This document shows, one piece after another, positions 1 to 17,018 of a stretch of 64,000 bases of DNA. The position numbers and the translations under genes were made by a program. Origin of the DNA: Apostichopus japonicus (Eukaryota > Echinodermata > Holothuroidea > Aspidochirotida > Stichopodidae); the NCBI RefSeq assembly GCF_037975245.1, contig NC_092563.1, positions 18,653,594 through 18,717,593 of the forward strand, read 5' to 3'. Numbering within the stretch: position 1 is the first letter of the stretch; each line of letters opens with the position of its first letter. The notes under the pieces were generated by a model that saw only the letters and a list, made by a program, of their open reading frames with translations, was not told where the DNA came from and did not search any database.

Positions 1-687
1 TATTTAAATTTTCGTAAGCATGCACATTTAAGAGATAGTACCTTGATACCTTGCCATCCATAACTGGACACAAAAGTTAAAATATCATGGCAGTAGTTCA
101 CTATTCATGCCTGATTGTAGATGCTCGGGAAACCCTCTTAAATGTTGAAATGAAAGGTTGAATTCATCAAATATTCTATATTATTTGTGTTGTCATTCCT
201 CTTTGTTGTCTCTTAAATGTGCTTTTCTGTTGTGATCTACTTAAAAAACAAGGAATCAAGCTGCTTTTAATAATTAACGTATGAAACACTCATGAACGGG
301 TGCTATGTTGAAATCGCTTGCAAAATTTTACATAATAATTTTGTAGTTGCGTTACATGCTGATCATGTAAAACTTTACAAAACAGCAGTTAAGTAAATTC
401 AAGTAAATTTTACTTATATGTTTTAGTGTTCTTATTTGACATGAACATCAAGTAAAATTTTAACCTTTGTACAACATTTTCTGAATGTATGTACTTTCAA
501 AAGCAAGACAAGCATGATTCCTGCAACGTTGGCAGTACATCTAATGAAAAGAGTTTCCTTCAGGCATATTTACAGTTTTTGTTAATAAAAAACATTCACA
601 AGTAAAATCTGAAATATAAAATTTTCGGACTAGCTTTTTAAAATGATATAAGAACAATCAGTGACGATGCTGTGCATGATCGTATGC
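1..687. other. AT-rich intergenic DNA
   Basis: No coding exon, RNA gene or clear repeat is visible. The sequence is AT-rich and of unique appearance. Confidence 0.5.
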
Positions 688-925
688 ATTTCTGGTTTTG
701 ATACCTCCCCCCCCCCCCAGATCACCGGATATGGCACTTCTCAGACTTGAAAATGACCAACCAGATGAACACTTTTGCATGAGAACCAAGTATTTCCCAA
801 TAGTTTCTTGTTCACCCATAACCTTGTTGAAGATTGTCACCAGTCACACGTCATGTTCGACCTCATCGCATCTCCTGTGGGTCATTGCTTTTGTTAGTGA
901 TTCTATACGCCGCGGCCCACAATAA
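688..925 (+). repeat. Dispersed repeat, partial copy of the 1.5-kb composite family
   Basis: This stretch matches, with substitutions, part of the composite repeat found inverted at about 21285-21600 and in the same orientation at about 39985-40215. Shared blocks include GATCACCGGA, GAAAATGACCAACCAGATG and AAGTATTTCCCAATAGT, in the same order. A run of twelve C (about 707-718) replaces a shorter C run in the 39.9-kb copy. The open frames across it reflect the repeat and are not a gene. Confidence 0.75.
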
Positions 926-1577
926 TTTCAGTAATGCATTATGGGTCAGTATGCAATGAACATAACTAGAGAACTGTTAGCTGGGGGAAATCATTGAAAT
1001 GTCAAATGCTTAACTTTTTTTTTAATTTTCCAGGGGTGAGCAAGTGCCCCCCCCCTACTGTTTGGGGTATAATGGAGACTACTGCACAAATACAGTTATC
1101 AAACCTAAGCATAGGGCCCATAGGAGTCCATAGGAGTTGCGCCCCACATTCTTTTCATTTCGAAAGACGCACAGTTTCAAGTTCATTACACACTGAAGGC
1201 TTCGATTCTCTATCTGCCTTCAGTTTAGGGAAGATCTTGGGATTTTCATCCCTAAATATCGCTAGATACTGCTAGATGTTCATACAGTACAGTGCCCTTT
1301 GGATTTTTTCGGGGCCTGATCTTGGGAAATTGCAAAGTCGGGAGTGGTCACACTCCATGTAGGTCAGTGCACGACCTCCAGACGTCATTAATACACAACC
1401 CAATCACTTGTTATCGATGAAGTTGTGTGTTGCCGGATTTTGTCAAGGTCTGGTACTACGGGCAAAGGTCATTAATTAGTTTCGTAACTCATCGGGCAGT
1501 GATGAGAGGGGTTGGGCGTAGGGTTGTGGGCGCGCGTTTTCATGCACATGGGAACAATCTCAAGAAGTGGTGGGTTC
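926..1577. other. Intergenic DNA without recognised features
   Basis: Apart from a nine-C run near 1047-1055, no gene, RNA or repeat with a second copy in the window was recognised. Confidence 0.4.
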
Positions 1578-1743
1578 GTCCTTTTCTCCTTTTTTCTCTT
1601 TCTTCTTTTTCTTTTCCCTTCCTTCCTCTCCTTCCTCCTCTTTTCCCCTCTTTTTCCTTTTTTCTTCTCTTTTTCCCCCTCTCCTCTTTTTCTTACCCGG
1701 GGATGCGCGCGCCCCCAACGTCCCCCCCTGGATACGCGCCTGA
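1578..1743 (-). repeat. Polypyrimidine-rich remnant ending in a hAT-like terminus
   Basis: A long CT-rich tract is followed by a GC-rich stretch and the terminus CCTGGATACGCGCCTG. On the minus strand this reads CAGGCGCGTATCCAGG, a CAG-starting, CGTA-containing end like those of the hAT-like elements elsewhere in the window. The same tract plus terminus recurs at 41592-41753. The other end and a target duplication were not found, so this is probably truncated. Confidence 0.6.
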
Positions 1744-2819
1744 TTATGGACGTATAGATGACAAGTCACATAACCTATAGTCTATATACGCTGTGTATGC
1801 ATGGTTGTTGGGCTATTGGTGTTATTGTATATGCAGGTGAGACCTGTCGCAAATAGAAAATGGCTAAAATGACCCAAGAGTGCACAGCTTACACACAAAG
1901 GTGTGAATTGGAACAACGTTAGAACGAATCCACTTGAACTTGACACTTGTCTAAATGTATCATGCGGAGCTTTTGTTCAAAATCGCCTAGGCTGTATAGG
2001 CGGTCTATTTATACTGAGCTGGTGATATCAAATCTAAGCTAGCAGATGGTGAAGGTGCCATGCATATCAGTCCTAGCCTAACTTAGGGCCTAACTAACTA
2101 ACTTCTTAGGAAATGTATCTTTTACTTGTTGGCTATAAAGAATTAGTCATGTATACATAAATAAAACATTCAATTGCTGAAACAGACTGCTTCACTTAAA
2201 CATTAAAGTCACACTTAATCGTAGTAACATTCAAGCCTACTGATTTAACTACTCACTTAGTTTGACAGATGCAATTAGCTAAATTTAGCCTATAGCCTAT
2301 TACAAGCCTACAGTTGGCCACTGCGTAATAAAATATATAACCTACCTAGCCGCACTCGATGGAGTGTCACGAACCGTGAACGACAACGACGACACCGTGC
2401 TTTCTCATCCTTTCTATGATTCGTCCTTAGTTGTTGCACCAACAACATGTTATGAAGCTAAGCTAGCAATCGTACGTGATACGTACTTCCTATAAATAAT
2501 TATTACACTGCTAATACACTGCGATAACGGTATTTGTATTTGCACATCTGGCTGTCTTACAAAATATGAAAGTTTGTATATTGTCCATCAGTCGTCAAAT
2601 GTATTAAAGTCCAGACATTGGACAATAAGAAAGAATCATCCTAATGGTAAAATTGTAAAGAGCACAATGTTTGTCTTTCTGATATAATATGTACAAGAAA
2701 ATGTAAAAGAATTCAAACAGGAAACAAAATCTGCTGATAATATGATATCATATATGATAATGACGAAAACTGGCAAAACATTGCACCAGATCGCATCTAT
2801 AAGGACCTTCAATTGTTCA
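1744..2819. other. Intergenic DNA without recognised features
   Basis: AT-rich sequence with no exon-like reading frame or repeat I can support. Short CTAAC/GCCTA words recur but do not form an array. Confidence 0.4.
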
Positions 2820-2925
2820 AAAATATCTCAAAGGGGAGGGGGATACCCCTCCCCTTAGACCCCTCCCCCATATCAATCGCAACAAGTGCTCCCCCCTTTC
2901 AAATTCCTGGCTACGTCGCTACATA
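2820..2925 (-). repeat. GC-rich mobile-element remnant
   Basis: Reading the minus strand, a TAGCCAGGAATTT-like end is followed by a block with GGGGGAGGGGTCTAAGGGG. The same block occurs inside the hAT-like element at 38347-38713. This is probably a fragment of that family. Confidence 0.5.
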
Positions 2926-3070
2926 GCAGCGATGGACATCTCAGGTCTGTCTGCATTTTGTAGTGACAAGAAGGAACTTCATGCAAGCAACGGAAAGTTA
3001 ACTTTTTCACGCGGTTTGGGGCGAGTCTTCAATGCCTTTAAGTCGAATTTCCATAGTATTATGATTTAAA
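2926..3070 (+). repeat. Dispersed repeat, copy A
   Basis: The words CATAGCAGCGATGGAC, TCTGCATTTTGTAG, GCAAGCAACGGAAAG and GCGGTTTGGGGCGAGTCTTC recur in the same order at 6175-6345. The family is unidentified and no coding capacity is visible. Confidence 0.6.
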
Positions 3071-3841
3071 AAAAATCCCGCCCTCCCACGAAATATCTAT
3101 TAAGAAAAGTGTGAAAGGATAATTTATAATCAATATGAGGGTTTGACAAGCCACAGTAGCGTAAAGTGTGGAAATTTGTTTAAATGTATAAAAAAAACTT
3201 TATAACCCAACTTTGTGAAAGTATACGTTACAATACTATCAATTCAGTTTCGCGCGGTTCGGCTTAGACTACTTTTATATGGCCCCATGTCATCATGATC
3301 GGTGTAGTGACACCACTGGGACCTGATTACGCAACTGACAGCACACTGGGCAAATTTGTCAATACTATGTAGCTCTAGATATGAAAGACCTTGACAACAG
3401 AGAAAGATTATTCCCCAACTGCGAATTAGACAACCACAAGTGTAGGCCGCCTACCCTAATAGTTGTGTCACAATATACTCAGCGTGCCGTTATCATGTCC
3501 CATCTCTGGGCGATAATGTGTTCGGATTTAATTCATCATACGAACGGAACAGAAATGTATGCGCATATGGTCCGCGCATTGATTTTTAGTCCGATACATT
3601 TGTCGATTCAAATATACCCTTCTACATGCTGGGAAACAAAGCACTTCTAGTACCTATAGGCCTATGTACGTATTACTTACTTACCTAACCATGTGTTGAT
3701 TAACATGTCAACATGTTCATTTCACTCAGTCTATTTATGCAAGGCTCACATTGGAGTTACATACAAATACGATAGGTCGGTATCTCACCTCTTTTCTCCT
3801 CTTCAATGATGCGATTCTGATAAATAAAATGTTCCTCTTTA
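3071..3841. other. Intergenic DNA without recognised features
   Basis: Short open frames (for example 3381-3650) have no recognisable domain and low-complexity flanks. No repeat copy was found elsewhere in the window. Confidence 0.35.
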
Positions 3842-4089
3842 TCAAGATTGAAACACCTTATACAACTCAACGTTACCATTTTGTGCAATTAACGCGACCG
3901 CTTCTTTACCTGCTGCCCATGTCGAGTCATCCTCTGCTATCTCAAGATGGATTTCAGAGCGGCGGTCGTAACTTACATACATTCCATCCTTATAGCTTTG
4001 TTTTGTCTCGAAGAAATCACGACCTTTCGTTTGAACGGTCGGATAATATAAGGTATTCTTGCACATGAAAAGCGCTCTTAGGCAGACTT
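3842..4089 (-). CDS. Exon-like open frame of unknown family
   Basis: I do not recognise this sequence. The frame is open for about 80 residues. Its first in-frame ATG is at 4066 and a TGA ends it at 3842. The composition is protein-like and varied, with a stretch rich in acidic residues (SEIHLEIAEDDSTW) followed by GKEAVALIAQNGNVELYKV. The frame stays open upstream of the ATG to about 4089, and an AAG|GTGTTT donor-like site lies at 3857/3856, so an internal exon spanning roughly 3857-4080 is possible. The alternating hydrophobic pattern suggests beta strands. A thioester-protein macroglobulin domain crossed my mind, but I cannot support it. No partner exon was recognised nearby. Confidence 0.25.
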
Positions 4090-5093
4090 CTTTTATTTAA
4101 CGGTTTGCCAGTACTGTAAATAAACCACCGTAACACACCCTTCAAAAGAAAAGCTACCCTACCCTCGGAAGAAAGAAATAACTAGAGAGAGGATTACTTA
4201 AAACGCTTCTTATGGTCTAGGAGGCTGGATGGATGGATGAACCGATGGATGGACCGATGGAGGAAAATCCCGAATCTCTGAGGAGTTGTCTTCTTGCATC
4301 GAACGCCAAAAGGTTCATTGGAAACTGATATGTTAATAACCGCATCATATGAGGCTGATGTAAAAAACAATGTTGTCGCAACATGACATTAAGTACAATC
4401 GGATGTTCATTAAATGTAAAAAAAAAAAACACCCACCAGATGTGTTGATGCTCTTAAGGTGGAGGATGCTAGTTGCTACATATTAGTTTAAATCAGTGAC
4501 GTGGGCATTTTACGTTATGCACATATCATCCAGAGAACTGGGCACTCTTAATACATGAGGCGCCTTTCGGCGTTCCATAATATTGTTCACGTAATTAGAA
4601 CGGTTGGTAACTTAATTAATTTTTGTTCAGCAGTAACCTTTGGAAAAGTCATGACTGGTATAGAGGGTCTTATATTTGCAGACCGTAGGCAAAAAATCCC
4701 CGAGGCAATAGCTATGAGATCACATCCCCGCAGAAAGCAGGAAAGGGGCAGAAAAATACAACAGGAATAAGTGAATGTCGTGATGTCGTGAACGTTGCTA
4801 GAACCAAATAGGGTATGACCACATTGAACTCGTCGCGAAACATTTGGAAGTCTGGGGACACAGCAAAAATGAGAGCAACATGAAGTGGTGGGATGGGGTG
4901 GGGGGGGGGGGGGTTGGGCACAGACATGCGGTATGCAATAAGGCACCATAGGCGCCAGCCAGGAGCGCGAAACTATTGCGTGCGGTCCAGGGGCTCGAGT
5001 AGGTAACATATAATGTTCCCCACATTAAATGAAAGATTTGCTAATGTTTACAGTGAATTTGTGATAAACTTCAAACTCAAACTTCAAACTTCA
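4090..5093. other. Intergenic DNA with short low-complexity tracts
   Basis: A short degenerate (GGAT)n stretch lies near 4226-4262 and a run of about fifteen G near 4900-4914. No gene was recognised. Both strands carry fortuitous open frames. Confidence 0.4.
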
Positions 5094-5452
<359 letters not shown>

Positions 5453-5733
5453 TGATAATAAACTTTGAGGGTGGCTGTATAGGTTAGAAAATTAGCATTT
5501 ACATGTTTCCAGACCATTCAATCAAACTGCTGTTAATCTACGTTGGATTTCTATAACACTTCTTCTATCTTTTGAGAAATGACAAATTTAAAAAAGTGAC
5601 GGTCACTCAACTAAAGTCACTGGACCTTTAGGTCATTTGTCTCGGATATATGAAAAGAAAACTCAATAATGGGAGGGAAAAAGAGAAGAAATTTATGGCC
5701 TCAAAAGACATTACAATTTTCAAGGTCAAATGT

Positions 5734-5868
5734 TGTTGAATATCATCCAACAGTGCTCTGTTGTTGATAAGAAGTTAAAGGAAGAAAGTTATTTGAATTT
5801 TTGTTGAATATCATCCAACAGTGCTCTGTTGTTGATAAGAAGTTAAAGGAAGAAAGTTATTTGAATTT
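5734..5868. repeat. Two-copy 68-bp tandem duplication
   Basis: The segment starting TGTTGAATATCATCCAACAG at 5734 repeats almost exactly from 5802. The near identity indicates a recent local duplication. Confidence 0.9.
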
Positions 5869-6174
5869 ATAAGGGATTAAACCTTAACATTTAAAGCCTG
5901 CGGCGAATGACGAGTCGACGTCATCATCAATTTATCCTTCAAGGAACATTCAATCATTTAAAAGTGAATACCTTGAAAGGGAGTGAAGATTCGCGCACAA
6001 AGAAACGCCTGATGCCGGTAATCTGACCTAGTTTCGAATGAGGTGTAACAGAAGTGTTAGACACCACCACCATCGATCCCAGAAAATACACACACAGCTT
6101 GCTACTGTCGGTAATTAGACACTAGTGTACAGCCAATTCATACAGGCTGCGGTCAATACCCACAACACAGTGTA
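5869..6174. other. Intergenic DNA
   Basis: No gene or repeated sequence recognised. Confidence 0.35.
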
Positions 6175-6345
6175 CATAGCAGCGATGGACGGCTTTGGTC
6201 CAGGTAAAGATAACACGGTATCACGTTTTATTACTGTCTGCATTTTGTAGCGACAAGAACAAAACTTCATTTGCAAGCAACGGAAAGGGCGGCACGCGGT
6301 TTGGGGCGAGTCTTCAAATGCCTTTAAAAACCGAAAAAGCTATAG
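6175..6345 (+). repeat. Dispersed repeat, copy B
   Basis: This is the second copy of the family at 2926-3070. It keeps the same ordered blocks and has about 40 bp of extra sequence after GATGGAC. Confidence 0.6.
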
Positions 6346-7204
6346 AAAAATTGCTTACGTTCAGTTTTTTTCTCTTTTCTTTTAAGGACTATGACATATA
6401 ATACTATATCATATTCCATTAAGTCACCCTTTATTGTACGCAACGAAAGGTAGACTTTGAAAGTGCAGTGACACTACGAACGGACAAAACTATGACTACA
6501 CACACACTCTTAAGCCCATACCTACAGCACGGTACAGTATACGTAGCCAATGCATGCAAGTAATTATTTGCGATGCAAAATGTATACGTTTTTCTTTCTT
6601 TCTCTCTTTTTTTTCAAATTATTTTCGAACTAATACTAAAACAGAAAACAAGAAAAGAAAAGATCCCTCAAAAAACGAAGAAAAAAACGAAGAAAAAAAC
6701 GAAGAAAAACATGGTTTATTTCGAGGGGAACAATTGAATGAAACCAAACAAAGAAATGAGTCACTAGTGTTATAGTATTGTAGATCAGTACACCTTTCGG
6801 TTGAGTGCATTAATTCATGGCTGTTCAGGAGGTTTTTTTTAATATGATATGGGTATATGCAAACGCGTCTTTATATAACAAACAATAAGGATTCTTTTAA
6901 CATGGTCTGAAAAGACTAAATTTGTATAGACTGCTGTTTGTATATCAAATGCAATGTATAGCGGATTACCTGCACATCGCATACATACGGTACATACTGA
7001 GTGTGGTTCTGATCAGCCTTTATTATGTCAAGTGGCGTGTTTCATGCACATAGGCCTATACTATCAATGGCGGATACAATCATTCTCGAATAAAAAAAGG
7101 GGTTGGGGGTTCTGGGAATATGTAAAATTGTCCACTAATGATACGTTATACCTTGAATCTTGATCTACCTTGTTAAAAACTATATTCTTGTTTGTAAGTA
7201 GGTC
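6346..7204. other. Intergenic DNA with a short AAAACGAAG repeat
   Basis: Near 6670-6710 a short GAAAAAAAC-type unit repeats several times. Nothing else was recognised. Confidence 0.35.
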
Positions 7205-7516
7205 TAGCTAGCGTGGTGGCCAATTGGCTAAGGTGTCGGACTCGTGATCCAAGGATTGCTGGTTCGATTCCTGCCTAGTTCATTACGTTGTGTACTTGGG
7301 CAAGATGCTTTATCTCACTTGCCTCTCTCCACCCAGGGGTTAAATGGGTACCTGTGAGGTGACTTGTCATTGGGCGCAGTATATCACTGCTGCCGACTGG
7401 AGGGATTGTCTCTGGGACAGGTTATCATTGACCAGGGGTAATATAACGTCTGTAAAGCGCTTTGAGACCTATCGCTGGTGTAAAGCGCTATATAAAAATC
7501 AAATATTATTATTATT
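7205..7516 (+). mobile_element. tRNA-derived SINE
   Basis: A tRNA-like head carries a good RNA polymerase III A box (TGGCTAAGGTG, 7225-7235) and a perfect B box (GGTTCGATTCC, 7261-7271). The body ends in TGTAAAGCGCTTTGAG and AAAGCGCTATATAAA, then (ATT)n. Heads of this kind with a LINE-like 3' tail are typical of animal SINEs, presumably mobilised by a partner LINE. The tRNA of origin is not assigned. It lies just upstream of the LINE remnant at 7590. Confidence 0.85.
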
Positions 7517-7589
7517 AGCTAGCTTCTTGTGGTAGGGTGGAGGTGGGGATGAATATAAAAATCAATTGAGTAGTCTATACAAGGCTACA

Positions 7590-8540
7590 CTGCTTGTACA
7601 CAAATGATTGTAAAATATCGAGTGACCAATGCAATATTATCAAATATGCTGATGATACCGTGCTGACTGATCTTCTTTATAATAATGACAGCTCTGCCTT
7701 TGTTAGTGAAGTACAGAAATTTGTTGGTTGGTGTAAAAGTAACAGTCTAATGTCGAATTTAAATAAAACTAAGGAACTAGTGTTTGATTTGATTTTAGGA
7801 AAGGCAATAATGTTCATGATCATGTCATAATCGATGGCAAAGTAGTTGAGAGGGTATAGAAAGCTACAAGTACCTGGGGACGTATATTGATAATAAACCT
7901 AATTGGAATGTTCACCCAAAAGCTGTTAAGGGTAAAGCCTGCCAATGACTTTATTTCCTTAGAAAATTAAAACAATGCAGATTTGATTATACGATCATGA
8001 AAATAATTCTAACAGTCAATTATCCTAAGTGTTCTAACGTCTAGTATATGTTTCTTTGGCAGTATGCCGAAGAAGTACAGGGCAGAGCTGGAACGTGTTC
8101 GGAAGTTAGCTGAACGCTGCATTGGTTCAAGCCTTCCGTCACTCTTATCCATATATGAAGAGAGTCTGATGAATAAACTAAATAATATAAAAGAAGATCA
8201 TACACACCCTTTTTACAGTCTTATCATGTTCACCAGATCCGGGATACGATTACAGTTGCCCCATGGATACTAAAACGTCCAGGTTCAGTTATTCTTTCTT
8301 ATCCTGAGGCAATACACTTGTTTAACTCGCGTACAAAGCGATCTGGCCACAGTGTGTGATCTGTCACTTGCAGCTCTCTGTGCTGCTTCTGTTCTGGTTC
8401 TGCTTAATTAGTTTCATTCTCGTAGTTGTTCACTAATAGCTTGTTTATTGTATGGTTCTGTTCGTATTCACTACTGTTTTAATGTTTACTGTCGACGGGA
8501 AATCATTTCCAATTTTTGCTTTCTGAAATGGAAAATAAAG
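7590..8540 (+). pseudogene. 3' end of a non-LTR retrotransposon (LINE), broken
   Basis: Translated pieces match the C-terminal half of a LINE reverse transcriptase. The catalytic YADDT motif is near 7639-7653, then a thumb-like region with a KYLGTYID-like block near 7868-7890, then a downstream domain encoded around 8064-8330. Several frameshifts and stops separate the pieces, so it is dead. The 5' endonuclease half is absent, as expected from 5' truncation. The 3' UTR runs to GAAAATAAAG at 8531-8540, where the TATC array starts at once. The clade (CR1/L2-like or another) is not settled. Confidence 0.8.

Positions 8541-13685
<5,145 letters not shown>

Positions 13686-13738
<53 letters not shown>
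13686..13738. repeat. (TA)n microsatellite
   Basis: About 53 bp of alternating TA. Confidence 0.95.
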
Positions 13739-13744
<6 letters not shown>

Positions 13745-13746
13745 TA

Positions 13747-13875
13747 TATTTTAAGTAATTTAGATAAACCTGGATTATTGACCGAAATATCCGGGTTTGT
13801 CGGCGAAAATCCAAGATTATCGACTTATAAAGCTGGATTCTCGAACGATAAACCCGGTTTGTCGATTTATTGGAC
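13747..13875. repeat. Short two-orientation palindromic repeat cluster
   Basis: Units such as GATAAACCTGGATTAT, CCGGGTTTGTCGG and CGATAAACCCGGTTTGTCG occur in alternating orientation, joined by TCG/CGA. The design resembles the arrays at 36089-36615 and 37850-38150 but with a CCCGG-type core instead of CCATG. No coding role. Confidence 0.55.
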
Positions 13876-15055
13876 GTTGGCTGCCATAGGCGTCTCCGGG
13901 CATTTGGAAGTCGGTTTGTTAGGGGGCACGGCAAATTGAAAGCAGCATTTGGGGAGCACAGAATGCGGGAAATGTAAGCGGGCGCTGAGCGCGGAGCCAT
14001 GTCTGCTGAGGGGTCCCGAATAAGGGCCTCTGTGGGTGTAAAGGAGGGGGGGGGGGAACCCCTCCCCCTGAAACTCTGTGACTTTTATCGTTTCCAGCCT
14101 CTTTTCATCGTCTTTAAATCTGCAGAATGTTGAGGTAGACCAACATAAGTTATAGCCAGTAGAAGTCATTAATCTTTCTGACGACACCACTGCAGCTATA
14201 AAACTATTTGATTGATGCTATGCCTTGTAATCACAAAAATTGAGAGAGTTATCTTATAATACTTGAATTTTGCATGACTTGTTTATATTATCGAAAAGTT
14301 ACATTCCAACACAAAAAAACAGCTCCCACTGTAAGGGAAATAAAATATTTACATGCACCGTGTGAACCTACCCCCAGCCCACATGGTCTAAAATTAATTT
14401 TCAAGGATCAAATGATACGAATAATATGGATTTAGGGCTTTAAACCTGCATCCTTTTTTAACGTCGTCCCTTCAAGCTGTATTTGCTATTGCAGGGTGGC
14501 AAGTTTCAGGGCTTTCTTTGTGTGTTTTTTTTTTCAAGATGGCAACACACTATACAAAACTGGATGTGCCGACCCGACCTGAATAAGATCCAACGACTCA
14601 ACTCGCCCGTCGCCACGTGAAAAAATCGAAGATGAACGGGCAGTTTCGACGGTGTGCGTTACGACCGTACGACTTCATCCAGAAAAAAAAAAGTTTCTAG
14701 ATTTTAATATCTCGTCGCCTTCAGTCAGGAAAACTCAACATGTAGCATTTTCCCGGACTACGGTAACGTGCGGTGGTGATTCCACGTCTACAACTGCTAA
14801 GTCTCAACATAAATTTATGACCAATCACGGGGAAATACGTCTGTATCTGGCCTATCAAAATGAGCACAGCTAGTAAAGAGGAAACCAGTGATTTGTCGGG
14901 TGTTCTCTCATCAGTCATTCAGTGTGCGTGCGGGTGAATAGTTGTGCGACTAATCGGTCTTGAAGATTATCTACGTCTAGGTAGCGACAATTATGCTGAG
15001 TAGTGTCGCGTTCAGCCGTATGGGCGGCGACCATTTCCGTAATAACAATATTATA
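13876..15055. other. Intergenic DNA without recognised features
   Basis: One G11 run near 14046 and short fortuitous frames. No gene recognised. Confidence 0.4.
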
Positions 15056-15080
15056 TAAATATATATATATATATATATAT
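15056..15080. repeat. Short (TA)n tract
   Basis: About 25 bp of alternating TA. Confidence 0.85.
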
Positions 15081-16710
15081 GAAACGCGAAACCAAATAAC
15101 CTTGTCTAAAAACAAAACAAAATTCTCAAAATGTTGGTCAATCAACCAAACTTAAATAAACATTTTTAATTTCCAAATCAAAATACTGAGAAGGGAAAAC
15201 AAACTTCAGCTAACAAATAAATCAATTTGACTGCCAATGAAGTCGAGTAAGTGAGGGCGCTAGTTAAAAACTACAACGTCGACTTACCAATCACGAAACA
15301 CGAACGCTACCAGCCTTTGTTACAACATAATATGTATTACTGAAGCCACTACTCACTGTACAATGATATCCTTTGAATTTCACCGATACTGCATATTGTT
15401 CAAAAAATTTCATTTCTTTGTAGGTATATAGCATCTCTAAATCCCCCCCCCCCCCCCGCCAAATATTCAAACAAGCCGAGTTGACCTTGAAAGTGTCAAA
15501 TATCAATAAAAATATTAACTACAATGTGAATCGTAAATATGGCAAAATGCCACAATAAAGTTATATCATCAAAGTACCTGTAGACATTGTCTATACATGC
15601 AGCACTACCAAAAACTGACCTCGATGTCGAAAATAATGCATTTGTCAGTGTGTGTTCTACATGGGTCGTCGGTGACTGTGGTGTATTTTCCGGAAAACAT
15701 ATGTTCATCGGGCTTTCCGTGCCAATGTACTTGACTCGGTTTCCCACGATAAATATTAACAAATTAATTTGTCTTTCATGCGTCCATGCAATAATTTGAT
15801 GTTTTTTTTTTTTTTTTTTAAGAACAGGTGTGTTAAATTAAAGGAGCATTGGAAATATCCTTCAATGTGAAAGGGTTGTGATATATAACGTCCTATATTG
15901 CTGGTCTATGTTGAATCAGTTAACTATATATTGAACCCAACCATGGCATATTATTGAAAACATTTTGTGGTATAACGTAAAGAAGCCATTAAAGATTCGC
16001 ACCTAGCTCTCCCCTGTCCCCTCAGCACCCGAACTTACAAAATACTGCAGTATTATATACCACGTTAGATAATTCCAAGTTATATGGGTTACTCTGTAAA
16101 GTGTGTGCGTGTGTACTGCATGTGTGTGTGTACTGTATGTGTTGTAAGCACTGTAGAGGCAAGAGGCAACAAGCGGCAAGTCACAACCCTAAGATAAAGC
16201 CTGGGCACGAAAACCAAAGAATTGACCCACGTATTGTCTCACCCACCCCCCTCATATCGAGATGAATGTAATCTTATCATGATGCGATGTCTCGTATCAG
16301 TGGGTATCGCGAGTCCCTATAGTAACCGGTCTACTAGCTTGTATAGTAGGCCTAGCCTACACGTCTGATAAAAGTGAGCCGTAGTGAGCGGACGGAAATT
16401 CATTTCTGGGTTTGCTACACCCCCGTCCAACCCCCATCACCATTGTAGAGACACGGCCCCTTAGTGTGCAGCGTATATCTTTCTACAGCAGACATTGAGA
16501 ACTATCTTCTATGGATGAATTACATCCGTCCCTATGAGTATATAAATGTCTAACGTAAACAGAATCACTCCACGCCTGCATATGGCAAGCCATGTGGGAC
16601 AAAAAAACCTGCTGAAAATCATTAGCGGATGAATTTTCTTCTTGAGTTACACGACCAGGCAAATATACGCCTTGTGTTTGCCAATATTAATACAAACGTT
16701 TACAGTACCG
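15081..16710. other. Intergenic DNA without recognised genes
   Basis: A C16 run lies near 15441 and an 18-T run near 15803. Overlapping frames on both strands at 15500-15800 look exon-like only over short stretches, and no domain was recognised. Confidence 0.35.
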
Positions 16711-16766
16711 GGTATATATATATATATATATATGTTGATACTAGATGAGACTAGTGGAACACTAGT

Positions 16767-16812
16767 AGTTGTAACTCGGAGTTTCACGCTTTATAGCGAT
16801 CTTCAGACAACT
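16767..16812 (-). ncRNA. Hammerhead-ribozyme-like fold, minus-strand copy
   Basis: This is the exact reverse-complement image of the plus-strand fold at 16825-16870. The minus-strand transcript of the left arm would form the same three-helix structure. Confidence 0.5.
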
Positions 16813-16824
16813 CTTCAGACAAAG

Positions 16825-16870
16825 AGTTGTCTGAAGATCGCTATAAAGCGTGAAACTCCGAGTTACAACT
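16825..16870 (+). ncRNA. Hammerhead-ribozyme-like fold, plus-strand copy
   Basis: All core elements appear in order. Helix I is AGTTGT (16825-16830) paired with ACAACT (16865-16870). The CUGANGA box is CTGAAGA (16831-16837). Helix II is CGCT/AGCG closed by ATAA. GAA is at 16852-16854. Helix III is ACT/AGT closed by CCG, so position 15.1 is A and 16.1 is U. The predicted cleavage-site nucleotide 17 is U at 16864, allowed but less usual than C. Position 10.1/11.1 is a T-T mismatch, which may weaken activity. Loops II and III are small, giving an open helix I. Confidence 0.55.
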
Positions 16871-16963
16871 ACTAGTGTTCCACTAGTCTCATCTAGTATC
16901 AACATATATTCCGCTCTGTCCAATGGACATAGAGCACTCTGCGCCAAGATAGACGCCAACCTA

Positions 16964-16966
<3 letters not shown>

Positions 16967-17014
<48 letters not shown>
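16967..17014. repeat. (TA)n microsatellite
   Basis: About 48 bp of alternating TA just downstream of the inverted repeat. Confidence 0.93.

Positions 17015-17018
<4 letters not shown>

Larger units (their letters stand above)
16728..16909. repeat. 87-bp perfect inverted repeat with 8-nt loop
   Basis: The left arm (16728-16814) and right arm (16823-16909) are exact reverse complements, separated by the 8-nt loop TCAGACAA. (TA)n tracts flank the structure on both sides. Each arm contains the hammerhead-like fold annotated below. Penelope-like retroelements are known to carry hammerhead motifs in their terminal repeats, so this is probably two such ends joined head to head. A Penelope-like element lies 4.8 kb away. 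Confidence 0.95.

Noticed and set aside
7225-7271. tRNA gene
   Set aside because: Good A and B boxes, but the sequence continues into a SINE body and (ATT)n tail; the cloverleaf is degenerate.
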